Source: Orobanche coerulescens
Taxonomy: Eukaryota; Streptophyta; Magnoliopsida; Lamiales; Orobanchaceae
Assembly (NCBI GenBank): GCA_033398695.1
Contig: CM065815.1
Coordinates: forward strand, 98,608,501 to 98,672,500
Reading direction: 5' to 3'
Length of the DNA: 64,000 nt
The position numbers were made by a program, and so were the translations under genes. This document shows positions 48,771 through 58,594 of this stretch, piece by piece (position 1 is the stretch's first letter; every line of letters begins with the position of its first letter). The notes beneath the pieces were generated by a model that ran no database searches, was not told the DNA's origin, and was given only the letters and a program-made list of their open reading frames with translations.

Positions 48771-49090
48771 AAAAAAATACCTTGTTTCCTCGCAAGAAAC
48801 TTGAAGAATGTTACCAACTAGTCCAAGAAATCAGTAGCAAGTTCTATTAAGCTATATGAAACAACACAACATTAATTAATTGGTAAGTTCACAAAAAATA
48901 GAAATATGAAAATCAATATTAAACAAAAAGTGCAAGAGAAACAACAACATAAAAATTTAGATACATGCAAGATCTATATACATGCTAGTATATTCCCTGA
49001 ATGTAGTTAAAAATAGAGATACTAAGAACACTAGTTGCAATAGTAATATTCACTTCCAAAGAATTTATTAATTACAAGAGAAGTACGTAG
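48771..49090. other. AT-rich CACTA sequence without recognised gene
   Basis: Upstream of the tandem array relative to the transposase. No open frame of note. Confidence 0.6.
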
Positions 49091-49674
49091 CATATTGTAA
49101 CACCCCAATTCACAAATGGGACATTACACGCCGTAGAACCCTCATGAGGTCTACCAGGCTAACACAAGACACACATTCCGCACATGAAAATCCCAAAGAC
49201 ACAATCATCAATGTAAAAATAGGGCCGTGGCCTCGGCCAAAATGTTTTAATAGACGTACGTGAAAATATAAGTCGATACCATATCATTGCCCACGCAGGG
49301 GACTTTAACCGAATACAATAAAACCAGTCCAATTCCGATACTCAAACAGTATAAATGACCGAACATAAATAAAGACTCGAGCCTCATAATCATGCCAATC
49401 CATCCTTTGCGTGCATATCCCGTGCCTGCTCCTCAGCTCTTCCGGTACCTGAAATGCATAAGACGCATTTCCCCCATTTAAGGGGTTAGCATTCAAATAG
49501 CTAGTTCAAGTACACAATTACATAACATTATATACAAATACGATTTACACAATCATCTCAATCATAAATCATTTGCCATAAATATTCCGGAATACTACAT
49601 TGGCAATCAAATCAGTTATCAATTCATCACGATATCATAAAATCACAACTGATATCCCGTGGTCGTACCCCTTA

Positions 49675-49872
49675 GTATCGACCCCTAGACATCCCGTCGA
49701 ACGCTATGGGTGGGATACCACTTCCACGGCCGTACCCCTTAGTATCGACCCCCAGACATCCCGTCGAATGCTCCGGGTGGAAGTTCAACCACACACGCAC
49801 CCAAGTCCACTTCCGCGGCCGTACCCCTTAGTATCGACCCCCAGACATCCCGTCGAACGCTCTGGGTGGAAG
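49675..49872 (-). repeat. Three tandem LTR subrepeats, family D
   Basis: GTACCCCTTAGTATCGACCC recurs at about 49675, 49732 and 49821, each followed by AGACATCCCGTCGAA. Spacing is uneven because the third unit carries an extra segment. Confidence 0.88.
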
Positions 49873-50503
49873 GAACACAACTCACGCACCCGAAATACCA
49901 CAATTCATCATTCATTTCGAAAACGTAACATACATAACGGAATGTAATACATGTACTTGCCTTGGTTAACACGACGTGAAGGAAAATGGTGAACGAAAAG
50001 GTTTTGGCCTGAATAATCTTCACAAATCCGATCCTAACACAATAATGATATACAACCAATCTCAATACTATGAAAACGTAGGAATACATCCTAGTTCTAC
50101 CCGCTGGAACAATTCGTCGAACATTACTAGGGTATCATCGAGTATAAATGATGAACAATGGAAAAATCAGAGTATAAATCCACAAATCTTCAAGAACCAC
50201 GAAGGAATATAAGTATACAATTGAAGTCTAGTAATAACCTATGATGAATCGGATTGAAAAGGTTTAAATCGCAAGAAACCCCCAAAATTCCCCCGAAATC
50301 TCAAAACAATGGTTTTATGAATTCTTACCTTGATTCGGGTGGCGGGAGATGTTAAGAACTTGATGAATTCGCTCAAGGAATGCAGGGATGTTAGAAGATG
50401 ATAATATTGGTTGAAATCGGTTCTATCTATCGTCTTGAATCGCCCAAAGTCGAAGAGAAGGTGTGAGGACGGAAAAATGACGACGCTGACTGCTGCTGTC
50501 CTC

Positions 50504-50818
50504 TATATATAATACATAGTTAGCGCACGCTAACCATCAAAACATAACGCGCGCTAACGGGGATCGCAAGCAGTCCAGAAGCAGCCTGACGCCGCTAGCG
50601 TGCGCTAGACATGTTTAGCGCGCGCTAAATACTACCCGATAGCGTACGCTACTGACGCCTTAGCGCACGCTACCTGATGATCAGTGTACAGGATATGAAT
50701 TCCGAACCCCCACTGCCCAGTACGCTGAAATCGTTAGCGCACGCTACAAACTCCAAGCTAGCGTATGCTAACCACACAACGATAGCACATGCAAGGAATC
50801 AAGGAGTAGCGTGTGCTA
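50504..50818 (-). promoter_or_regulatory. LTR promoter array, family D
   Basis: TATATATAA at 50504-50512; the first dyad TAGCGCACGCTA begins at 50521, and about ten follow to 50818. AGTCCAG/CAGTAC landmarks are interleaved as in family A. Confidence 0.75.
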
Positions 50819-51351
50819 CTCACGCAGCAGTCCAGTACTGCTAAGATCAGTACACTGCTGCAGACAGTACGAAAATCGAAATGCAAAGCAAGGCCAGAAT
50901 CCAGAAACATAAACACGGAATATTCAAGACGACGGAGATAAGCGTTGAAAGAAAATACAATTACGACCACCGGAGAGTCCGTAATGCGACAAGGAAAGTG
51001 AAATTCCGTAAACTTATAGGATATTACAAAAATGGCCCAAGTGCCCGAAATCACGATACGACGTCGGATTAATAAACCGAAAGTCACAACATGAGCAATT
51101 CATCCATACGAACTCATGTAAATAGAGAAATAATGAAATCAAACGAGTTTTACGAGAATCGAATGTACATGCGATAAAATATAACTCAAGATGAAAACAC
51201 GTAAAAACATCTTCGAAACTCGTCCCGATGGAAAAACTCCAAGAACAAAATACATTCAGAATTCCGAAATAGCAATAAGCGAGTCGCCCGAAACGAACAT
51301 ACACCGAAAATAGAAATTACCAAAAATAGAAAGTACGGAGATTACACATAT

Positions 51352-52349
51352 ATTATAGTCGAGGCGCAAATTCTAATAATTTATAAGTAAAAATCAGGAA
51401 ACCGACCCAAAGATTTGACTAAATGCAGAACAACACTTAACAAACCTTCCTCCCCATCCCTCCCTACATTCTGCATTTGAGAATTGAACTATCAACTAAA
51501 GCTATTTACTATTTTATATATATACTTATTATAATGCAAAGAGTACACAGTTAAAGAATCCAAAATTGGGATCTCGGAACTCACATTATGGGGATTAATT
51601 TTGGGACTAATCTGCTGAATTTTCAGAAATTAAGGAGTAAATCTAATGAGGAGCTGATTTCAATAGCTCAAGTATGTTTGTTAGATTATCTAGATATTAG
51701 TGGACACCACCAAAATTGGGATCTCGGAATAATGGCAACTGATTTTTACAACCTACAACAATAACAATGTCAATGTTTTCACTTGGTTATTTAACAAAAG
51801 GATGATAACAACACTGAGGCAAAATTCCAGCAGAACATACAACTTCAAACCATGAAATGAACTAGAAAATTCCAAGTTAATTGCCCAGCATATCAGAAAA
51901 ACTCAGCACCAATTTCGTCTACATCCCACACAAGAAAAATGTCAAAAATGGTCATAAACACAGAAATCTAAAATGTGACCATACCTGCTGTCGACGAACT
52001 TCGGCCTTCAGATAAAAGAAAATCGAGACCGCTCCTATATCTGAAAAAGATGCAAATCAGATGAAATCCTCATAATTTATTGAAGAAGAAAAGATGAGAG
52101 TGGTTGAAGATAAAATGTACGAGAGACAGAGAGAGGATCCTGGCAGTAGGTTTTCTCCGATTCGATGGCCGGACGGAGACAGGGAGTGGCTTTCTTCCGC
52201 CTTTCTTATAGCCAACGGCCTTGAGAGAGTCGCGAGAAGGAGAGTGGGGGAGGAAGAGAGCGTGGTAGGTTGGGAGAGGGAGAGGGTGAAGTCGCGAAGA
52301 GAGAACGGAATATTTTGCTTTTGATTTTTAATATATGGGCATAACCGAT
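51352..52349. other. CACTA 5' region, possible leader
   Basis: AT-rich. Between about 52080 and 52330 there is a purine-rich stretch (CT-rich on the - strand), suggestive of a transcribed leader of the - strand genes. No convincing protein. Confidence 0.4.
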
Positions 52350-52611
52350 GCCTTTGACAATTTTTTTTTAAATTTGTCACGGTTCCAAGCCGTGACAAAA
52401 ATTTCTTTAAACTTGTCACGGACTTTTCACGGTTTGCAGCTGTGACAAAAATTTCTTTAAACTTGTGACGGTTAAAAGCCGTGACAAATACTTTAATTGT
52501 CACTTTTTATCATTTGTCACCGTCTTTAGCCATGACAATATTTGTTACGGTCATTAGCGGTGACAAATAGCGCGGATAAAAAGGTGACAAATCGGCCATT
52601 TTGGTGTAGTG
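52350..52611. repeat. CACTA right subterminal repeats and TIR
   Basis: AACTTGTCACGG and GCCGTGACAAAAATTTC alternate in both orientations at about 20-35 bp, ending in the TIR. Many pairs (GTCACGG ... CCGTGAC) face each other as small inverted repeats. Confidence 0.85.
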
Positions 52612-53090
52612 TAATCCTCTTTCTCCGTCCTTAATCTAAAGGTATTATCCAAGAACCCTATTTTGGGAGATTTGGGGTTTTTTGAGTTTTTGTCTGTTTC
52701 ATCCCGTATTATTGATTTATCCATGATGGGTATGATTAATCTTAGTAGTATTCATGTGTTTCCTACGAAATTATGGTGAATTTCGGTGTGTTCTTGAAAT
52801 CGAGAGGGTTTGGGGTTGTTGTTCGCCCACGTCGATTTTGTCGTATGAAATTACATGAATCGTAGGTGGGTTTCCGGGTATTTTCCATTACCATTGTTTT
52901 GTCGAGTTGTTGTAATCGTGTTTGATGAATCATCTAGGTTTAGTGTTCGGTTTCTCGCAACTGCAGTCGTAATCTTTTCCGTTCCTCGTCATCATTTAAT
53001 CGAGGCAAGTACTCTTATGAACTTACACTCTTAACATGGTAGTATTGCATGAGTAACGTGTGTGTGTGTGTGCTCACTGCGGGTTAGATC

Positions 53091-53205
53091 CGACGGGCTC
53101 TCGGTATGGGTCCACAGAGACGTGGATCGATAGCTTGGCTTTTAACCACTATGGGTTAGATCCGACGGGGTCTCGGTAGGGGTCCACAGAGGCGTGGATC
53201 GACGG
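53091..53205 (+). repeat. Two tandem LTR subrepeats, gypsy B 3' LTR
   Basis: GGGTTAGATC at 53091 and 53153, each running to GTGGATCGA. The 5' LTR of the same element has one. Confidence 0.88.
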
Positions 53206-53822
53206 TTAATTGTGGTGAATTTTTATAAATGTGTTTTGGGTTATGGCGTTTCCTGAAATGTGTTTTTTCAAACTGATGTTTTATCATTTGCATGCTTTGA
53301 CTATATGTGTAAGGTGTAAGTTGTTCATTTGGTTACTTGTACTAGCGTAATTGCTAACCCCTTTGGAGATCCTTTTTGGGGAAATTCGTTTTATAAATTT
53401 CAGGTTATGTTCAGCCGGATGAGCGGGCAATGGGACAGTACGAGGATGCTGGCCAGGGTTGTTGACATGTGCAAATGAGTTTCTTTATTTTCCGTTGTCC
53501 ATTTCAATATGGTTGTTTTCCAACTTGTGCACTAATAGACGTACTTGAGTACTTAGGGGCTTTTGATTTTGCAAAATGTATTGAGTTGTCCGTTATGTTT
53601 TCGTTAGAGTATTGTGTTGCTTGATTGACCGGTTGAATCGGGTGGATTTTTATTGTTTTGCGTCTTTGTGATGTGGTGGTTTTGCGTCGATTTCGTGAGT
53701 CGATGAGTGAAGTTGATTACCTAGCCTGGTGGATCCCATGTTGGGGTCCACGACGCTGTTACATTCTCGGGATTTCTTGGGGGTGTTACAATATCCTGAA
53801 TATCTTGGGGGTGTTATACAAA

Positions 53823-53842
53823 ATGGTATCAAAGAGCTCTGT
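53823..53842 (+). other. Primer binding site, gypsy C
   Basis: AATGGTATCAAAGAGCTCTG lies a few bases after the LTR end: the Met-tRNA type PBS with two extra A's in the middle. Confidence 0.75.
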
Positions 53843-54058
53843 GTTTATGGATACCTAGGCTTGTCGGTTATTTGGGTCTAGTCGTGTTTTATTTTTGCAC
53901 ATCGTCATAACCGTGCCAGAGTCGCGGTACTCCCAGTGTTCGTAAGTTTTCCTTACTCGATTCTTTCGCTTTCTCGTATCGTACTTCTGTTTCTTGTATT
54001 GTGATGGTTTTCTCTCGTACTTATCATCGAGTTGCTTTTGCTACCTCTTATCTCCAGT

Positions 54059-55089
54059 ATGGATGCTCGAAGAGGTCGAGGTTGTGGTCGTGGTCGTGGA
54101 TGCGGCCGGGACGTGGGGTGGCCACGTCACACTCTTCTGGAGCCGGCAGTACTAATGGCCGTCAGAGCCATATTGCAACTCAAGATGGCGCCGAACTTGG
54201 TGTTGCAACTGTAATGCAACAGACGGTGAACCAAATGGCTGCCACAGCCCAGGCGGTTCAAAACCCGACTCTAGCTCATGTTGCTCGGGCCGGGGCGGAT
54301 TGTTGGCTTAAGAATGTCACCAAGATGCATCCTTCTCAGTTTTCTAGGGCTTCAGACCCGATTGGCTGGGAGGGGTGGATTAAAGAGATATCCAAGGTCT
54401 TTACTGCCATTAATTGTTCTGAGGAACGCAAGGTCCCAATCGCCCAATATTTTCTCACTGGGGATGCTACTGATTGGTGGAAGGCTATCGGGCCTCAGGA
54501 TCATGTTGCTTCTTGGTCCGAGTTCAGAGACCTTATAGAAGCGGAGTACTGTCCGTGGCCGGTTCGTCAGGCACGGATTCATGCTTTTTGTGAGGCTCAG
54601 TCTCGAGATATTCCGATTTCGCAGGCCAATGCAGATTTCAACCGGGAATTGGGCTACGTGAAGGCCCAGGTTAAGGAAGAGGATGACAAGATCTGCCACT
54701 TCTCGAGGCGAATGAAACCGAGGATTCGTGATTACATGTCTGGATTCACCTGCACCACTTTAAAGGACTATCATAGTAGAGCTCTTGCTTATGATATGTC
54801 CTTGACGTCCAGTGAGGCGGATCGAGAAAGTAAGAAACAGAAATCCGTTAGTAGCTTTTCAGGTCAAAAGGGCAGAGTTCAACAGAAGTCTCAGTCTGCT
54901 AATGTTCCTGTGGGCGGTTCGGCTCGTTTTTCTGGGTGCTTTCGGGGTACCGCCAGTGCCTCCACTCATGATGTCATATGTTATAATGGTGGTAAGCCGG
55001 TCCATAGAAATCGGGAGTGTCCTCGTCTGCCGTTAACTTGTCATACTTGTGGCAGTCAGGCCACAAGGCTTCTTTTTGTGAGCATTTAG
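54059..55089 (+). pseudogene. Gypsy C gag, nearly open
   Basis: Start MDARRGRGCGRGRGCG at 54059; a frameshift near 54113 moves to the frame that stays open to 55087. Gag core GWEGWIKEISKVFTAINC ... ATDWWKAIGP near 54365-54500, then PWPVRQARIHAF. A zinc-knuckle-like region near 54980-55070 is degraded (CYNGGKPVHRNREC, then CHTCGSQATR with a frame break). It packages element RNA in the family. Confidence 0.88.
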
Positions 55090-55139
55090 GGTAGACTCTT
55101 AGTACCCAGGCTTCTTTTCCAGCGCCTAAGGAGCCGAGT

Positions 55140-58100
55140 GTGAACCAGGGGTCGTTTGCTCCGCCGCCTCCGCAGAGTGACAGCCGAGAGAGAGGTCGGG
55201 GCCAGCCCGCTAGAGGGGGAGCTTCCAGTGTCGGCTCCGCTCATCCGCGTGTTTATGAGATGAGGAGGGCCGATGATCCAGCGGCTACCCTGGCTATAGG
55301 TACCGTTCATATTCATACTCATCCTGTCAGTGTGCTTTTCGATTCTGGTGCTACGCATTCATTCATCTCTTTGGAGTGTGTACGCCGTTTGAGTCTCGAC
55401 TGCTTGTCTTCTTGTGAGCCTTTCATCATTAAACTTCCTAGTGGTGATAGGATCGCTGGTGATCAAGAGATCCGAGACTGTTCTGTGGTTATTTGTGAGA
55501 GAATTTGGCTCTCTAATCTTATTGTTGTGGATATTTAACGTGAGGATTTGATTCTCGGGGATGATTGGCTCGAGCGGAATGGTGCTATCATGAACTACCG
55601 CACGAGAATCATCACCATGTTAGTCGAGGATGGCACTGAGCACTCTTTCGCGGGGCGAAAGAGGGAAACCAGAAGTTCGTAATGAACGCCTTGAAGGCGA
55701 TGAGACTCCTGCGGAAGGGATGTACTGGTTATTGGTGTTACGCCTTGAAGGCGGATGATGGTGGGGTCGAATTTTCATCGATTCCAGTCGTATTTAAGTT
55801 TCCAGATGTCTTTCCTGACGAGTTGTCGGGGTTACCACCAGACCGTGAGGTTGAGTTCGCTATCGAGTTAGAGCCGAGTGCAGCTCCGATTTCAAAAGCG
55901 TCGTACCGTATGGCACCTTCAGAGATGGTCGAGTTGAAGAAGCAGTTGAGTGATCTTCTTGAGTCGGGGTATATTCGACCGAGCGCTTCGCCTTGGGGTG
56001 CACCATTTCTATTTGTGCGGAAGAAGGATAGTTCACTGCGTTTATGTATCGACTATCACGAGCTGAACAAGGTGACCATCAAGAAAAAGTATCCCTTTCC
56101 AAGGATTGATTACTTGTTTGATCAGTTGTAGGGAGATACAGTATTATCGAAGATCGACTTGAGGTCGGGGTACTATCAACTTCGGGTGAAGGAGTTCGAT
56201 ATCCCGAGAATAGCTTTTCGGACGAGATACGGACATTATGAGTTTGTGGTTATGCCCTTCGGGCTAATTAACGCGCTGGCAGTGTTCATGTAGTTTATGA
56301 ACAAGGTTTTCATCGAGTACTTGGATAAGTGTGTCGTTGTCTTCATTGATGACATACTTATCTACTCGAAGAATGAAGAGGAGCATGCGCATCATCTGCG
56401 TGTGGTGTTAGAAATTTTGAGGACTGGGCGACTCTATGCGAATTTCTCGAAATGTGAGTTCTGGCTGAAGGAAGTGATGTTTCTGGGTCACGTGATTTCA
56501 GCCTAGGGGGTCCGTGTGGATCCACATAAGATTGAGGTAGTGCTGGATTGGGCATCGCCCAAGAATGTGAAGGAGGTCCGTAGTTTCTTGGGTTTGGCTG
56601 GATACTATTGTAGGTTCGTCAAGGGGTTCTCGAAACTGGCTCGGCCACATACGCAGTTGCTTCAGAAGTACGAGAAGTTCATCTGGAATTACGAACGGTA
56701 GTCGAGTTTTGAGGATCTAAAGAGGCGTTTGACTTCAGCCCTGATTCTGGCATTGCCGTGTGGCAACGAGGGTTTTTCTATTTATAGCAATGCTTCGGGT
56801 CAGGGTCTTGGGTGCGTGTTGATGCAGCACGACAAGACTATTGCGTTTGCGTTGAGACAGTTGAGGCCATATGAGCTCAACTACCCTACTCATGATTTGG
56901 AGCTAACGGCAGTTGTTTTTGCGCTCAAGATTTGGCGTCATTATCTCTTTGTGAACGTGGCAAGGCGAACATCGTAGCAGATGCCTTGGGTCGGAAACTG
57001 GTTACGTTGCGAAAGCTTGAGATACTTACGTCACAATCTGAGCTTCAACATGATTTGACCGAGTTGAGTGTTAAGATTTTGTTGCCAGGATCTGCCGGGC
57101 AACTTTGTGCTTTAGAAATTTCGTCATTGCTAATCGATGAAATTAAACTGAAGCAGTTGGAGCATCCTATGATTTCGCAAATCCGAGGGAATTTTCTTAA
57201 GGGGAAGTCTCCTGGGTTCGTGATTCACGAGAATGGTGTGTTGAGATTCCAAAGTCGGCTTTATGTACCGAACGACTTGGAATTAAGGCAGAGTATTTTG
57301 CGCGAGGCCAATGCTATGCCTTACTCAATTCATCCTAGTTCGAGTGAGATGTACAAGGACCTAAGGAGGAACTTTTGGTGGAACGATATGAATGAGGAGG
57401 TTGCGCAATTTGTAGCGAAATGTTTTACTTGTCAACAGGTCAAATCGAGCATCAGCGACCAGCTGGGTTGTTGCAGCCGCTTCCCGTTCCGGAATGGAAA
57501 TAGAAAGATATTTTGATGGACTTCGTCACGAGCTTGCCGAAATCGAAGTCTGGTATGAATATGGTGTGGGTGATTGTGGATCGTCTGACCAAGTCGGCAC
57601 ACTTTCTGGGCATCAAGGATACTTGGGGTCCGGAAAAGTTGGCTCGTGTATTTATTGCGCATATTGTGAGGATTCAGGGTAATCCGAAGTCTATTGTTTC
57701 AGATCGTGATGGCCATTTTGTGTCGTATTTTTGTCAGGTGGTACATAAGGCGTTGGGTACTCAGATGCATCTGAGTACTTCTTTTCATCCTCAGACGGAT
57801 GGGCAATCGGAGCGCACTATCCAGACATTTAAGGATATTCTTCGTGCTTGTGCTCTCGATTGGAGCAGTGATTGGGAGGAGTATTTACCGTTGATCGAGT
57901 TCACGTACAACAATAGTTGGCACGCATCGATTCGGATGGCACCGTATGAGGCGCTTTATGGGAGGCGATGTCAGTCGCTGATTTGTTGGAATGAGGCGTT
58001 CGATTTGGTCAGGACCGAACCGGATATCGCCTTGGAGACGAGGAAGAAGGTGGAATTGATTCCGGAAAGGATGTTAACTACTCAGAGTCGACAGAAATCC

Positions 58101-58559
58101 TATGCCGATGTTCGTCGTCGACCTTTAGAATTCGAGGTAGGAGACCGCATTTTGCTAAAGGTGTCGCCGATGAAAGGAGTTTTCCGCTTCGGAAAGAAGG
58201 GAAAGTTGAGTCTGAGGTTTATTGGGGCCTTTGAGATCCTAGAGAGGGTCGGTGAGTTGGCGTATCGCTTGGCGTTGCCTCCGGCTTTGAGCCACGTCCA
58301 TAGCGTTTTCCATATTTCCCAACTGAGGAAATATGTTCCGGATCCTAGTCATGTCATCGACTATGGTGAGATCGATATCGCTGAAGATATTACCTTCGAG
58401 GAGTATCCCTTGAAGATTTTGGAGCACCGTGAGAAGCGACTGAGGCATAAGACCATTCCTTTGGTCAAGGTGTAGTGGTCGAGGCATGGTGTCGAGTAGG
58501 CAACTTGGGAAACCGAGGATATCATGCGTCCTAGGTACCCTGAGTTGTTTGTTTCTTAA
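55140..58559 (+). pseudogene. Gypsy C pol, broken, with RNase H deletion
   Basis: Protease VLFDSGATHSFIS near 55336. RT from about 55860 with [14 protein letters not shown] near 56330. RNase H has [14 protein letters not shown] near 56783 (Asp to Asn in the first catalytic motif). At about 56950 the reading jumps from IWRHYLF to GKANIVADA, a loss of roughly 130 bp against element B. Integrase has CFTCQQVK, IVDRLTKSAHF, SDRDGHFVSYF (near 57700) and HPQTDGQSERT (near 57787); the chromodomain-like tail ends TAA 58557-58559. Stops at about 55536, 56129, 56291, 56504, 56699 and 58473. Confidence 0.92.
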
Positions 58560-58578
58560 GTTTCGGGACGAAACTTGT

Positions 58579-58594
58579 TTTTAGAGGGGGAGAA
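58579..58594 (+). other. Polypurine tract, gypsy C
   Basis: TTTTAGAGGGGGAGAA directly before the 3' LTR. Confidence 0.8.

Larger units (their letters stand above)
49096..51346 (-). mobile_element. Solo LTR of gypsy family D inside the CACTA element
   Basis: 2251 bp, TGTAACACCCC ... GGAGATTACA on the + strand, with TSD CATAT at 49091-49095 and 51347-51351. It contains tandem units (49675-49870), a dyad array with TATA box and the U5-end hairpin (49133-49154, with a one-base bulge). It is the youngest layer of the nest by position. Confidence 0.95.
41953..52611 (-). mobile_element. CACTA (En/Spm) DNA transposon, 10.7 kb
   Basis: Termini CACTAGACCAAAATGG at 41953 and its near-complement CCATTTTGGTGTAGTG ending 52611, flanked by TAA at 41950-41952 and 52612-52614. 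The other LTR of the host element (34930) shows the unoccupied CTTAATCC. Two genes on the - strand: a TNPD-like transposase and a second protein with a Transposase_24-like region. Subterminal regions are rich in TTGTCAC repeats. A solo gypsy LTR lies inside. Confidence 0.96.
33929..53790 (+). mobile_element. Ty3/gypsy element B, inserted in the 5' LTR of element C
   Basis: LTRs at 33929-36024 and 40956-53790, the second interrupted by a CACTA element. TSD ATACC (33924-33928) and ATATC (53791-53795); the intact LTR of element C reads ATACC at this place, so one base has changed since insertion. The internal region 36025-40955 is collinear with that of element C. Chromodomain-like tail as in family A, so a Tekay/Del-like chromovirus. 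Confidence 0.93.
40956..53790 (+). repeat. Gypsy B 3' LTR, interrupted by a CACTA element
   Basis: LTR parts 40956-41952 and 52615-53790, net about 2173 bp. U5-end hairpin at 53729-53751 (GTGGATCCC, loop 5, GGGGTCCAC; one G-U). Confidence 0.92.
31573..53820 (+). repeat. Gypsy C 5' LTR, interrupted by element B
   Basis: LTR parts are 31573-33928 and about 53796-53820 (CTGAATATCTTGGGGGTGTTATACA). Compared with the 3' LTR it has lost six bases of the TATA box (GGTATACCC instead of GGTTATATATACCC). Confidence 0.92.
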
